From Tetracentron sinense (Eukaryota; Streptophyta; Magnoliopsida; Trochodendrales; Trochodendraceae): 64,000 bases of DNA. The notes beneath the pieces are model-generated. The model was given only the letters and a program-made list of their open reading frames with translations. It ran no database searches and had not been told where the DNA came from. Location: positions 40,371,965 through 40,435,964 of the forward strand of contig CM026557.1 in NCBI GenBank assembly GCA_015143295.1, given 5' to 3'. Both the position numbers and the translations under genes were made by a program. Of this stretch, positions 1-11,564 are shown one piece after another; within the stretch, counting starts at the first letter, position 1, and each line of letters starts with the position of its first letter.

Positions 1-116
1 ACCCGACATGTGTCCCTTTTAATTGTGGTTCATCCCTTTAGCTATAGTTTTTAAAAAATTTGAATCCTAAGGGTAAAAAAATCTTAACCACATTTAAAAG
101 AGAGTTAAAAAGAGAT
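1..116. repeat. partial copy of the CACGTGTC/TTAACC foldback family
   Basis: The left edge reads as one degraded arm pair of a repeat seen many times in this window. A 'catgtgtcccttttaattgt' block is followed by 'aatcctaagggtaaaaaaat' and 'cttaaccacatttaaaagag', which is an imperfect reverse complement of the first block. The best preserved relative is at 15060-15445. The copy starts before the window, so its outer end is unknown. Confidence 0.45.
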
Positions 117-884
117 AATTGTTGGGGGAGTGGGGACGAGAAACAGAGATGAGTGAAATATTGTAATTCTATATTTAACCAATCCAAACGGTCAAAGGGT
201 GAGTCTTCCTAAGATGGCTCAACTCAAAAGGGCAAGGTAAACACTGTAAGAGGGAAGAGTTGAAATATGAGATAATGATAAATCCACTCCAAAATCACAT
301 CATTGACACTCTCCTTCAAAGAAGAAGACAAAACAATAGACTTTGAGAGAGAGAGAGAGAGAGAGAGAAAGAGTAGCTATCTAGCTATCATTCTAGCTAT
401 CTAATCTAGATATAGTGAGCACTAATCAAGCAACTAGCAGCATCCTTAGCCTCTCAAATAATAATGGTACGCAACCAAAGGAACATGAATTTCTGTTCCC
501 AAAGAAACAAAGCCCTTATAAAAGGAAAGGGTTGCCTGATTTTCCGTCTCTAAATCAGGGTAGTTGGTACCGACTTGGATTCTGTTGCCTGTTTCCCAAT
601 CACACCCCTAAAATGGCAACTGTTTGTTACCCGTCCCTGAGAAAGCAAGCATTGTTCACTCGCTCGTATCGCCGGGCATTTCACCGCACCATTGCTAATG
701 TGCCCGAGTCAGACATGCTCCATTATTGTCCTGTTCTTGCCTAGTACTGGGGTCCTGGCCCTACTATTTAAGGACATGTTTCGCTAATCATACATATTGT
801 ATCGTATAGCTCTTTTCAATACCGGGGTCTCATATTCTTAACAATCAGAAGAGGTTAATTTATGAGGCTTCGGATTACCTCTGC
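117..884. other. gene-free stretch with a GA microsatellite
   Basis: A (GA)n run lies at about 346-369, followed by short 'agctatctagct' reiterations. An open frame of about 109 codons beginning at GTG 415 has no ATG, no recognisable domain and in-frame stops just upstream, so I do not call it a gene. The 5'-UTR-like look of the GA tract is the only hint of a former promoter region. Confidence 0.4.
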
Positions 885-1079
885 TGGATGCCCGAGGTGG
901 GACCTCAGGACCTTGGGCATCCATACATCACTGGGCATGTGGCGTTTTAAAGGGGAGAGATATCATATGGAGAGAAGTCAAAATCATGAGGAGAAAATGA
1001 AATGACCTCTCCCCATTTTTATCGCTAGGTGCCCAATGATGTGTGGATGCCCGAGATGGGTGATTCCCATCTTTGGGTT
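885..1079. repeat. foldback (MITE-like) element with 'ggatgcccgag' arms
   Basis: The left arm carries 'gggcatccatacatcactgg' and the right arm 'gcccaatgatgtgtggatgc', which are imperfect reverse complements. The inner parts also pair: 'aaaggggagagatatca' against 'tgacctctccccattttt'. The unit is about 195 bp with no coding capacity. No clear target duplication was found, so the superfamily is open. Confidence 0.55.
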
Positions 1080-2459
1080 AAAAAATCAGAGCACATGCAA
1101 CTGCAGGCCTAGTAGCAGCTTTCTATGTATCTCACGTTGCAAGATACTTTTAAAGCAATAAATTAAGTAATTTGTTAGTTGCTGTAGAAGTATCAGGCCC
1201 AGTTTTTTTTTTTTTTGGGGGTGAGAGATAAGCTTCTAGTTAGTAGGTTAGTATCTAGTTTAAGTAATGGGCGGGTAGAGATGAAAACACTCACACCCTC
1301 TTGAGAATAGAACCGGATTAATGGAGTGATTACTAGCACACACTACCAATGGGGCAAGCGATCCTTACCATCAAGCCCTGGTATAATACTAATCATATCG
1401 TCTTATCTGATTTCCTAAGCCAGAAATCAAGGTGATCGTTATTTTTTTACCGTGTAATTTTTGATATTTTCCATACATTTTTGCCTAACAATTTTTTTTG
1501 TAGTACGAGGCATCGTTTATCTAAGATTATTAGTTAGGTAAGTGAATTAGAAGCATATTAGGTACCATTTTGAAATGTCTAAACTTCAGGTCTACTTGTC
1601 TATACATCTATTATGGGTTAGACGTTTTCACCTTTTAAACCGTTTTGTAGCGCGTCTACTTGTTATAGAAAAAATATAGAAAAATAATGAAATATCTTAT
1701 ATAAAAATTCAACTTTTTGGGGGAAGAAACGCCCGTCTAGTCCGGATAGACGACATAATTGAATTTTTCATCATTTTTTTATCATTTTGCTCTATTATTA
1801 TTATTACTATTATTATTTTAAAATGACTTCAATTGCCCCCTACAAAAAGATGGTGTTACCAATCAGTTTTACAAAAAAAAATTTATCTATTATTGTGCGT
1901 TGTCAAATGATTGTGCTGTGTGTAAATTCATTTCTTATAGATTTTTTGTGATAGATCTATTTCAATTAGATTTGTCCGAAATAGACAAGACCTATCAAAT
2001 GAGTCATTTCCCTCCATGGAACTCGAAACCAAATCCAATCGAATGAGAGAGGTGTTCTATTATCACTTCATTACTAATCCTTCAGTCTATTTGGGAAAAA
2101 AATTGTACGGTGCTTATCATTGTATAGTGGTAGATTCATAGGCTAATGCTGTTTATTAGTGAATTAACTCTCAGGGTTTTGCTAGTTACACTCCTAACAA
2201 TGCGCACACACTCCTCTTTCAAATAAAAAGACAAGATCTTATGGTGGGCCCACAAAGACCTTAACATTAGATCCTTGTCTTTTTGAAACCCCCCCCCCAA
2301 AAGAGCCATGTGCATTGTCAGGAAAGAGGAAAGTAGGGCTAGCACTCCCCTATCTGGTGTACATGTACATTTAGGGTTCTATACAATTGTACAATTTTAA
2401 CAGTCGGGGAAGCGAAGCAATCCACCCGTGGGGAAGGGATTTCATATGGCCCTCGTCAT
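1080..2459. other. gene-free AT-rich stretch
   Basis: I see no gene, RNA gene or well-bounded repeat here. There is a T-run near 1205, an ATT microsatellite near 1797-1820 and a C9 run near 2290. Open frames are short and lack recognisable domains. Confidence 0.4.
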
Positions 2460-2469
2460 ATTCCATCCC

Positions 2470-2640
2470 ACAAGTCAACACGTGTCCCTCTTGAAACTCC
2501 TTAGTTATGGTTAAGCTATACTAACCCTTAGGGGTCAACCATGTAACCTGGTTTTTAAAAGAAAAAAATATTTTTCAAAAATTAACTATAAGAGTTAAAA
2601 TTTTATCACCTCGATTAAAAGAGCCGATAAAGGGGCTTTG
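2470..2640. repeat. degraded copy of the CACGTGTC foldback family
   Basis: The sequence contains 'caacacgtgtccctcttgaa', then 'ttagttatggttaagct' and 'acccttaggggtcaacc', in the same order as the left arm of the copy at 15060-15445. It is followed by the usual 'ggtttttaaaagaaaaaa' centre. The right arm is poorly preserved. Confidence 0.45.
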
Positions 2641-2945
2641 AGAGTGGGTTTTGGTTTGGCGAGAGCCAGACCAAATCTGACCGCCCACTGGTGATATCCA
2701 CTGGTCCCACTAACTAAATATATCCTAACTTACTAACAGCGTTGCGGCCTAACCATATATCTTGAGGGAAAAAAAAACTTCTCTATTGTATGATTTTTTT
2801 GGGATTTGATGTTTGAGATTCAAAGGAGATTTCCATTATTGTTGTTGCTGTGGCCGTGAGGATATACGAACCTCTCAAGGACTCTATTCTCTTGTGAACT
2901 TTAATTTTTTTGTCAGACTAAAAATTAAAAGATTTATTTTGAGTT

Positions 2946-3092
2946 GGAGCTTTGTTTCACGGCAGCTTTGAAGCGGATCTCCCTTATTTATACTAAGGAT
3001 AGTGGCACGGTTGTAATTACACATAATTACAACATTACCACTGTCACAATGTATAAAGGAGACCTCCGCTCATCACCGTGAAACATAGCTCC
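2946..3092. repeat. 147-bp MITE with near-perfect terminal inverted repeats
   Basis: The ends are 'ggagctttgtttcacgg' and 'ccgtgaaacatagctcc', reverse complements with one mismatch. The arms continue through 'agcggatctccctt' against 'ggagacctccgct' and meet around 'gtaattacacataattac', so almost the whole unit can fold. No open frame. The flanks show no obvious target duplication. Confidence 0.65.
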
Positions 3093-4309
3093 TCTTTGTA
3101 TTTAAACTGAAAATTTAACTCAACATCATCTTCTTCACAAACTTTCCTAAGGATGGATGTCATTCAATTAAGGACATTTAAGGACTTTTGGTGATGTAAG
3201 GTTTATATCTTAAACTTAAGACTTATTTATTTGTCGATTTCTTATAAGAGCCTCAAATAAATAAACACTTTCCCATACGATCAACCAATGAATGAAATGG
3301 GTTCAGACGGACTAACAATTTGTTTCAAACCGGCTGTGATGTCATGTTATAAATTTGTTCTATAAAAGTTTGAATCATGGTTGTGGTAGCATGGTGACGA
3401 CATGTGTGGCATAGCGACGATTTAAATTAAACCACCATTTTTTTAATCCATATATGTGCGGAGAAGAAAGAAGAATGACCGTTTTTGACCCGAAGAAGAA
3501 CAGAAACGAGAAGAATGAATGAAGGACGAAAGACGCCAAAAATTGAATCAACTTAGTAGATTTTGGGGGTTTTTAAGGAAAAATTGGAAATTTTGAAAAT
3601 GATCATTAGTCATGGACAATATTGTTTTTTCGTTATAAACTCAATGTGATAAATCTATTTAAAAGTATACAATGTATGTTTAATAAAAAAGATAAGTACC
3701 GTTTAGTCACTCTAAATCAAAAATATCACCTAAAAGAGCATGGTTTGAAAAGTTTTACCAAATAGGGTATAGACTCCAATATTACCCTTATCCGTGTTTG
3801 TGTTTTGTATGCATACTAATGGGTAAATATGTCAAAAGCATATCCGTTTAGATAATAAAAAGTAAAGCATGCCTTTTTAATAAATATGTTAAAAGTATGT
3901 CCTTTTAGGTAATAAAAATTCGAAACATGCCCTTTTAGGTGTAGCGCTTATTTGCACATAAAAGGAACACTTATGACCTAATCCCTAATAAGTTTTACCC
4001 AAAAAAATCCCTAACATGGCCCCTATGAGGACTCTTGTATCCTCAAATCTCAACACCCTCTATAACAATCTCCATCCTCTTGGTAGCCAGATTCGAGTTT
4101 AATTTTTTTGGCTGATTCATGGAATTGTCCCAACAACCCTATGGGTATTGGTTAGTTAGTTAGTCAATTTGGATTAGTGAATTGTTGCATTAGGCTTCCA
4201 TATCAGGTTAGGGGTTAGTGAGTCCTTTTGCTACATCACCTTAAGGAAAAATCCTACCAATTATTGGGAAGACCATTTGCCTTATGTTGATTTCTCTATA
4301 CATTTATGC
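3093..4309. other. gene-free stretch
   Basis: No coding feature is supported. Around 3835-3945 a phrase containing 'atgcccttttaggt' is loosely repeated three times. The rest is AT-rich, without a recognised element. Confidence 0.35.
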
Positions 4310-4450
4310 TATGTTTGGTTGCCGAGAAAATAGATAAAAACATGGAAAAGAAAAGAAATTTGTAGATTTCTAATACAATTCTTAGTTGTGTGTTGTCTCA
4401 TTTTCTTTTATTTTCTATGTTTTCATTTATTTTCTCGGCAACTAAACATA
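4310..4450. repeat. 141-bp MITE, copy A of a two-copy family
   Basis: Terminal inverted repeats are 'tatgtttggttgccgagaaa' on the left and 'ttctcggcaactaaacata' on the right. Arms continue with 'aaaacatggaaaagaaaa' against 'ttttcttttattttctatgt'. A second copy with the same arms lies at 6156-6291. It is non-coding. Confidence 0.65.
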
Positions 4451-6155
4451 AGGTTATTCTTTTCCCCTTTTCTCTTTCAAAATTTTGGGTCATTTTTTCT
4501 TACCATTCAAGGAGATAAAGCAATGATATGAACAGGTGTGTCAACGGGACAGGCTTGAGCTTACATTTGTGTATTTTTTTAAAAGATCCTGCCCAAATCC
4601 GACCCATTTATAAGAGATTTTTGTTGCCTAAATTCAGCCTCTTATCCCTTAAAAAATAAACCTCTTAAGAAACCTTCCAAAATGAGTCTATTGACCTCCC
4701 CGTTATGGACTACCCCTTGATACGACTCATCCTACTAAATTACCGACAATGTGATTAAATGCAATACACATGCTTCAGTCTCACTTTGAACTGCAACATT
4801 ATGGCTGGAATGAGTTGGCTAAAACTTCTAACAATCTATTGAGAGTTTATATATATATAAATAACACTCTCAAAATGGCACACCTTCAACATGAAGGGGA
4901 GGTGTCCCATAAAGAAACTTTAAGAGGATATCTTTGTCTTTTAAATAGTGGCTACTCCAGTCGAATCAATTGATTAATTTTGAACTACGGCCACATGGGT
5001 GTATGAGTGGAGGTCATCATCAATGACATGCACATTAGTGTCCTCTTCATGTTGAAAAATAATAGATATATATATATATGTGTGTGTGTGTGGTTCCCAC
5101 CACTCAAGGAACAATCATGTTGCCTCCATGATTGGATCTTCTCCCCCCTTAGCCCCACTTCTCACCCTCTGGAAAGAAAGTAAAGAAACCTTCCTAAAGA
5201 AAACCATCATCCCCTTTGCCTGAGAGACTCTCTCTTCAGCTTTTATTTCTGTTGCTTGGGCACACTACTTGACCACTCCCTCCTTGGATCGGCTGTAATA
5301 GCAGTGGTGAGTATCGACTTTTCATGTAATGTTACTTTCTCTTCAGATGTATCGCCATCATATATGAATTGGCAAAAGTGAAAGAGAACCCCAAGTACCC
5401 CACTTTTTTTTTTTTTGGTTAAGCCCAAGTACCCCACTTAGGATCTTCCCCTATAGTCAATATTATATTGTTAAAAGAGTTAGTGATAGTATACAAAGGC
5501 CTAAGAATTAGGGCTTTAGACCTCAATGAGTATAAGTTGGATTCACCTTTTTTTCTCCTAACACACCCACTAAAATACATTATTAGTATGACCAATAAAA
5601 TACCAATAATGAAAGCAATTCCTTAGCAAAAATCCTTTGAAAAGGAAGAAATGTCAGCCCCATATGTATAATTTCAAACTCTCACAGTAATTGCAATATG
5701 TGCCATTACTTTTGCTTGTTACCATTAAAATCAGTTGAGGTTCATAATATATATAGAAGGGTGATAAAGACAGCTGTTGCATCCAAATGAGAGTTTGGAA
5801 TATTTTCGAAATTTACAATTGGGCTAGCACTCCGCTACAAAAATAGATCCAATAGATACCAACTATTGTCTTGATGCCCTAATTTTGGCTTGAGTCTAAA
5901 TCCAGTCAGAAACTAGAGAGCATCACTAGCTTTCACCAGGGCATAACTCCTGTTAGTTTTGAATTATTTTATTCAAAAAAACAATGTATCAATCTAGGGT
6001 TAAAGCTTCTTAACTCCATTTAAAATGACACATGTTGAAATCTGCAAAAAAAAAAAAGGAAAAAAACTAGAGAGGATGTCTTTGGCAATAGCCAAAGATG
6101 ACTAATTTTTTTTCGGATTTTTGATTAGCTAGAGTAAAGGCTCTAACCTTAATTC
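4451..6155. other. gene-free stretch with TA/TG microsatellite
   Basis: A (TA)n(TG)n run lies at about 5066-5092. Short open frames here have no domain or codon signature I recognise. Nothing else is supported. Confidence 0.35.
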
Positions 6156-6291
6156 TATGTTTGGTTGTCGAGAAAATAAATGAAAACATGGAAAAGAAAA
6201 GAAAATTGGACAAAACACAACTAAGAATTGTATTAGAAATCCAAAATTTTCTTTTATTTTCCATGTTTCACATATTTTCTCGACAACCAAA
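6156..6291. repeat. MITE, copy B of the family at 4310
   Basis: Left end 'tatgtttggttgtcgagaaa' and right end 'tattttctcgacaaccaaaa' match copy A, with a compensating change: g-c becomes g-t or a-c in both arms at the 'gtcgag/ctcgac' position. The centre 'aagaattgtattagaaatcc' also resembles the copy A centre in reverse orientation. Open frames crossing it on both strands are shadows of the palindrome. Confidence 0.6.
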
Positions 6292-6390
6292 ATGGGTACC
6301 CGATTCGTTTCCTTCTCAAGATTCCCTGCTTATGTGGAAGAGCATTAATCTTCTCCTCGGGCGATAAGCTACTTCTTAGCCTCCCAAAGC

Positions 6391-6543
6391 CCCTTTAATT
6401 ATCCTTGAACTATGGTTTATAAGTTTTAACTCTTATGGTTAATTTTTTTTTTTTTTTTTTAAACCAAGGTGAGATGTTTGACCCTAAGGATTAGTGAATC
6501 TTAACTACAGTTAAAGTGAGTTAAAAGGGGACATATGGCATGA
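6391..6543. repeat. copy of the CACGTGTC foldback family
   Basis: The unit runs from 'ctttaattatccttgaac' through a long T-run to 'ttaactacagttaaagtgag' and 'aaaaggggacatatggc'. The two sides are imperfect reverse complements and follow the same order as the copies at 15060-15445 and 58120-58449. Confidence 0.5.
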
Positions 6544-6735
6544 AAAGGGGGGACAAGACGCATTCCTTTGCTCCACCAATGAGTAGGTGATTATTTTCCT
6601 TCGCGGAATTACCGTTAATGGAAAGAGTCATTAGCAAGGATCCCTCAGAGAAAAGAAAAAAAAAAAAAAAATTAACTATGAACAAGAGCTCTGGTTGAAC
6701 AGATAATCAGAGCAACCAAAGAATAGCCTTTGAAT

Positions 6736-7250
6736 TAGGGGTGTCAACGAACCGAGCCAGCTCGGCTCGACTCGAAATAAACCAAGCTTGAGCTTTTACT
6801 TTGGGCTCGTTGAGCCGAGCCGAGCCGAGCCGAGCTGAGTGAGCTCAAAAAATAAACGAGCCGAGCCTGAACAATAGGTGGCTCAACTCGATTAATTTTA
6901 TAATAATACATTTTAAAAGTTAATTTTATATTATATATTTAGTATAACTTTTTTTTGGTAAAATATATTTTATATGTATTAACATAATTATTTCCGTTTA
7001 AGTTTTAACTCAAACTTTCACTTGAGTCACATGACATCCAAAAAAAAAAAAAACCCTTTTAAATTTTTTTTAATTGAATTTAGAGTTTATCAATGTATTT
7101 TTTTTTTTAAATTATCGAGTTGAGCTGAGCCTGAGCTTCTGTAAAACTCCAATGAGCTGAGCCGACCCTGAGCATCTGTAAAATTCCAATGAGCCGAGCC
7201 CGAGCAGTGCCCAGCTCGGCTCAACTCGGCTCGGCTCGTTTACACCCCTA
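6736..7250. mobile_element. hAT-type MITE with 8-bp target duplication
   Basis: The element begins TAGGGGTGTCAACGA and ends CGTTTACACCCCTA, giving terminal inverted repeats of about 14 bp. It is flanked on both sides by CTTTGAAT (6728-6735 and 7251-7258), a perfect 8-bp duplication, which is the size made by hAT transposases. Subterminal regions are packed with GAGCC/GGCTC reiterations near both ends. There is no transposase coding; the centre is AT-rich. It would need a hAT transposase in trans. Superfamily assignment rests on TIR form and duplication length. Confidence 0.85.
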
Positions 7251-7426
7251 CTTTGAATAGTGGTAGATTTGTAATTACAAATACAAAGGAATTGTATTGT
7301 TATTACTAAACTTATTTTCATGTAATTCCCAAAATATCCTTCCCAAAGGGTTATTTTGCTATGCTCCAGTTACTTGTTCAACTAGAGCTCCTATTCATGG
7401 TTAATCTAAAAAAAATCAACTTAGGG

Positions 7427-7836
7427 CTGCACTCAAGCCAAGCTAGCTTATCGGCTCGTCTTGACTTATTTGAACCAAGCTCAAGCTGACATCTCAAGTT
7501 AGGATGAATCAAGCTAAGTTTTTATTTGAGCTCAGATGCTTAAACAAGTCAAGCCCAAGCTAGAACCTGTTTGATTTAGATTGACTCGAAGCTCAACTTG
7601 TTTAGGGTTCAGAACGACTTGAACCGACTCAAAATAATATATATATATATAATTATTTTTCGAAGGTTAACAATCCCCATATATACATACACGCAAGTGC
7701 ATTACTTTTTGTAATTTCTTTTGTATTATAATTATTAATTAATATTTTTATTAAAATTGAATAAAATAATCGTGTGAATCAAACTTGAGCCAATAGGAAC
7801 TCAACTCAGCTTGAACCTAATTCTTGAATGCTGCTC
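7427..7836. repeat. possible second, degraded hAT-like element
   Basis: Left 'gggctgcactcaag' and right 'cttgaatgctgctc' are imperfect inverted repeats, and the interior is rich in 'caagctcaagc' type motifs, resembling the layout of the element at 6736. No target duplication was found, so the boundaries are uncertain. Confidence 0.35.
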
Positions 7837-9206
7837 TACAGTATCATGACGTGTTTTTTTATTTTTTAAAAAAAATTGAATAAAAATAGATACTTTCAAT
7901 CACCCCAAAACCCCACCACAAATTGCAGCTTCTGCCACCACCAACAACACTGATTCAGCTGATGCATTGAAAACACCCCCCCAACGCCCATGTGATCTCG
8001 TCAGTCTCTGTCCTCCACACTCTCATGCATCCCATCTACCTAAAATCCCTCTTTCAAAGATTTTTCTTTTGAATTTCCTAGAAACTGCCATTGAAAAGGG
8101 AATCTTCTCTTGGGTTTTCAAATGATCCAACATCAAGAAACAACAAACAAACGAATAGTAAAAAAAAAAAAGAACAAGTTTTTTTAACAGTGGTGGAAAC
8201 TGGAGAGTTAAATAGGAGAGTGTAAGGCAAAAATCGATCATCATCTGTTCGATTAAATGACTTACCCGAGTTTTACGGTGCAGCGGCATCAATGGAGTCA
8301 GATGGGGTCACAATAGCTTTATTGGAGAGAGAGAAGTTAGAGAGAGAGAGAGAGAGAGAGCAGTGCCAGTGAATTGATGAAGATCGTAAGAAGCGAGTGA
8401 AGACAAAGTCTACTGTACCATAAAATAATAAGAAGACAAAGTCTGATTTCCATGTGTCTTTCGTGGATGTGACGATGCGCTGTTGTTTTAGTCTTGTACT
8501 TTGTCTGCCTCCTTTTCATTTTAGGTATTTTTACAAAACCCCCTATATTTTCAAACTATTTTTTTAAAAAAAGTTTTCACTAATTGACTTTCAAATCCTT
8601 TACAGTTGGCCTATCAATCGGACGCTCATGTGATTATGTGAGAGAACCCGCCCGGCCTATCTCTTAAAAGCCCACAAATTTAATTACTTTTTTTTATTTC
8701 ATTTATAAAGCCCACAAGGCTAAGTGATCCCTAATAGTAGTTAGAAGAACTTTCTATATAATCACTATTGTTTATACAAGTTCAGTATTCAAGTCCAGGT
8801 TGATGACTCCATTACAGGTAGGGTGACAAGATCACGTAAAGATTATGTCTTGGTAAAAATTATCCTTAGCTTGTATCTAATCCTTTCTAAATTAGTTTTT
8901 TTTATTAATAGGTAAGGTAAGTCTAAACACACACACTGTCAGACCTAAAGTAACCGCCAAGTTACTATAAGAGTAAACCCACACTCACTCCAAATTAGTT
9001 AAAAGAGGCAAACTCAAACCAACCCAACGAGGCTCACTTGCCTAACCTATATATATATATATATATAACTTCTAAAAATTTTAATATAAAATTATTATTT
9101 AATAAATATAATAAGTGAAAATTATCTGTAAATTGCGTTTCATTAACTTAGGTGTTATGACTTGTGAGTAGTTCGATCTAAGAAGCCCAAAACATGCAAG
9201 ACACAA
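7837..9206. other. gene-free stretch with microsatellites
   Basis: A (GA)n tract lies at about 8339-8360 and a (TA)n tract at about 9047-9068. The 7900-8400 segment has C-rich and GA-rich sequence that could be an old promoter or leader, but no open frame downstream is convincing on either strand. Confidence 0.35.
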
Positions 9207-9603
9207 CAAGGTTTGAAATCCTGATGTTAGATTTCGGTCGTCCAACACAAATTGAAATCTCAAAATTTTGGTTATCTCGACAGGATTATGGATTCTTTTT
9301 TTATTAATATTTTATTAAATCTATGTAAAAAAATAATATTTTATTAATATATTTTTATAAATATAAATATTTTATTTTTAAAATAAATATATAAAGTTCA
9401 CAAAATTTTGATAAAAATATTAAAATATTTCAAAATTTTAATAAAAAAATAATTTTAAAAACTATTTAAAATTAAATTTCCAAAATTTCGCCGCAATTTC
9501 AACTGAAATTGCATTTTCCGAAATTGTTAGTGCATTGATATCATTGGTGTTAGACAAAACCGGGATTTAATTTTGCGAAATCCCTACAGGATTTCAAACC
9601 TTT
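9207..9603. mobile_element. 397-bp hAT-type MITE with 8-bp target duplication
   Basis: Ends are CAAGGTTTGAAATCCTG and CAGGATTTCAAACCTTT, inverted repeats differing only at the outermost base. AGACACAA flanks both sides (9199-9206 and 9604-9611), a perfect 8-bp duplication. Subterminal 'agatttcgg' and 'ccgggattt' blocks also pair loosely. The centre is extremely AT-rich. No transposase remains. Confidence 0.85.
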
Positions 9604-9844
9604 AGACACAATTATAAATGAGTTAAAAAGCCAAATCAGATCTCCACCCACAAGATCAAAGCCTTGAAATTAAAACTTGTGGATAGTAAGCGGATTGATG
9701 GATTAGGCTACATATTATCACCCCTAATTATTAAATTTATTTATATTGCATTTTTTAACATAGAGGGAAATTAGTGAGAGAGAGGGAGGTCTAATAATAA
9801 TTGAAAGAGCAGTGATTACCGGACCTCGGGTCCATTGCTTAACT

Positions 9845-10010
9845 TACGATCGCGTCCTCGTGTTCCTTTTGACCTTTTTAGTTAAGCTTAATTAAATTAA
9901 AGTAAAGTTGAGATTTTTTTTTTCCTAAAAACCAAGATTGGATTGCTTAACCTTAGGGTTGATTAAATATTAACCACAAATGGTGAGTGTTAAAAAATAG
10001 GGTGTGACCA
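9845..10010. repeat. copy of the CACGTGTC foldback family
   Basis: The order of blocks is 'tcctcgtgttccttttgacc', an AT-rich middle with 'aaaaaccaagattgg', 'ccttagggttgatt' and 'ttaaccacaaatggtgagtg'. It matches other family members but both outer ends are eroded. Confidence 0.45.
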
Positions 10011-10963
10011 ATGAGAACCAGGCATTTCGTTACATAATGGAAATTGTTGATAAATTAAGCATTTATCTAACAAAAATGCTAGTCCCAATCATAGGCTTCT
10101 CCTCACACAAGGTGGTGACAAGTGTTAACCCATCCCATTTATAGAATAGCAACACCACGTGTTGCACCCACACTCTGTCAGTGGAAAAACAATGGACTGT
10201 CTGGGATAACAATCCTCTTTTCCTAATTGAAAAGATTGCAGATATTAGCCTATGTGGACCCATTATTGAGATGACCCAAATACCCACTAGATAAGGAATA
10301 TTAATGATTAATTATAAGGTTGGCCGCGGGTGTTACTTTGAATCGGCTTAAGTTAAAAGTAAATGGGCGAGATTACAATACGAGGGTTTTTACAAATAAT
10401 TGAAAAGAGAGGGGCTTTAACATAAAAAGAACAATTATTTTATATACGACATGTACTGATGTACTCAGATGTTGGCCATGTGCGTCTGTATGTGGGGACT
10501 TCGTTAAGAAATGCAAACTAAACAGTGGTGGTAATGACTAATTAGTACTAAACTAATGATGGGATTCGTCTTCTTTTAAAAGTTTTACCTTTCCCGACAC
10601 ACCATATCTTTGATGCTTTTAATCAGCTGATCCTCATCCTGATTTAAGGTTAGTTTATGCGTATCTGGACAGAACCCTCCACGCCCCCCACTCTCGTCTT
10701 CTGCAATCATAAATCTCTCTCTCTCTCTCTAAATACCCACCAAGACTTCTTATAACAAATAATCACGGCCAAAAGAAAATAATTACGGGAAAAAAGAAAA
10801 TTTATTATAAAAAATAATCACTATGGCGGTATGAATCACGATTAAACTCGGGGAGAGTTAAGTCGCACCCATAGACCAACAAGTGTCCCTTTAACCCTTA
10901 TTAATTGTGGTTAATATTCACTAACTTTTCTCCTCCTCAACCATCATTTCACCATTATCTCTT
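10011..10963. other. gene-free stretch ending in a foldback-family fragment
   Basis: No gene is supported. A CT microsatellite lies near 10710-10728. A half copy of the foldback family ('aacaagtgtccctttaaccc', then 'attaattgtggttaatattc') occupies about 10877-10925, and seems to abut the truncated LTR that follows. Confidence 0.4.
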
Positions 10964-11093
10964 CAACTGACTTGATCGTTAGAGAATCTTTGCAGGTTGA
11001 AGGATCGCCACATCTCGAGGAGGAAGAAGTGTTGCAACCAATCAAGTCAAGACAAGTATTCTCAGAAGTACCAAATCAGGTATTTCTCCCCCA
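10964..11093 (+). repeat. 5' LTR remnant (3' part only)
   Basis: It aligns with 13430-13560 from 'actga' to 'ccccca'. Similarity stops abruptly upstream of about 10964, where foldback-family sequence is found, so the LTR is truncated. A 5-base spacer 'taaat' separates its end from the primer site. Confidence 0.6.
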
Positions 11094-11098
11094 TAAAT

Positions 11099-11112
11099 TG
11101 GCGCCGTCAGTG
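11099..11112 (+). other. primer-binding site (gypsy type)
   Basis: TGGCGCCGTCAGTG follows the LTR end. Complementarity to a tRNA 3' end beginning with TGG is the rule for plant LTR elements; TGGCGCCGT is the core shared with the tRNA-Asp-type site at 30454. Confidence 0.55.
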
Positions 11113-11564
11113 AAAAAACTCCTTGAGACTCGTACCATACCTTCCTTGAAAAGAACTAACTTTTGGCTTCTTGATGGTTCTGGTTCTATCCGGTAATACG
11201 CTTGGTTCTTCTCTTGGTGGATAAAGAAAACCAGACAAGTTCTACAGCTCTCCATCCTCAAGAGACCTTTATTCTTAACATTCAAGTTTCAGACGTCATA
11301 ACCAAACCAGCAAGCTTTCTTCAACTCAATTGTTGTTCTTAGCCGCAAAAGAAAATCATTGCAAAAAGATTCTTACCTACGGAGGCAACTATTCCCAAGA
11401 ATTTATTCATTTTTTCGTTGTGATCCCAAGATTAAATCTCAATTAATTTGAGATATTTCTTTTGGAGTTTGTTGTTGGCGACTTGCACAACCATTCATCG
11501 TTGGAAATTATTTCCCTTGGATAGACGATCACTATCAACAAAGTATTGCTACTGCCCGACTTTA

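Noticed and set aside
415..744. Open frame of about 109 codons near the left end
   Set aside because: It begins at GTG with stops just upstream, has no ATG in a sensible place and no recognisable domain. A (GA)n tract before it is not enough to call a gene.
8023..8519. Minus-strand frames near 8.0-8.5 kb as a small gene
   Set aside because: Composition is dictated by GA/CT tracts and hydrophobic T-rich codons; no domain, and no promoter or splice context.
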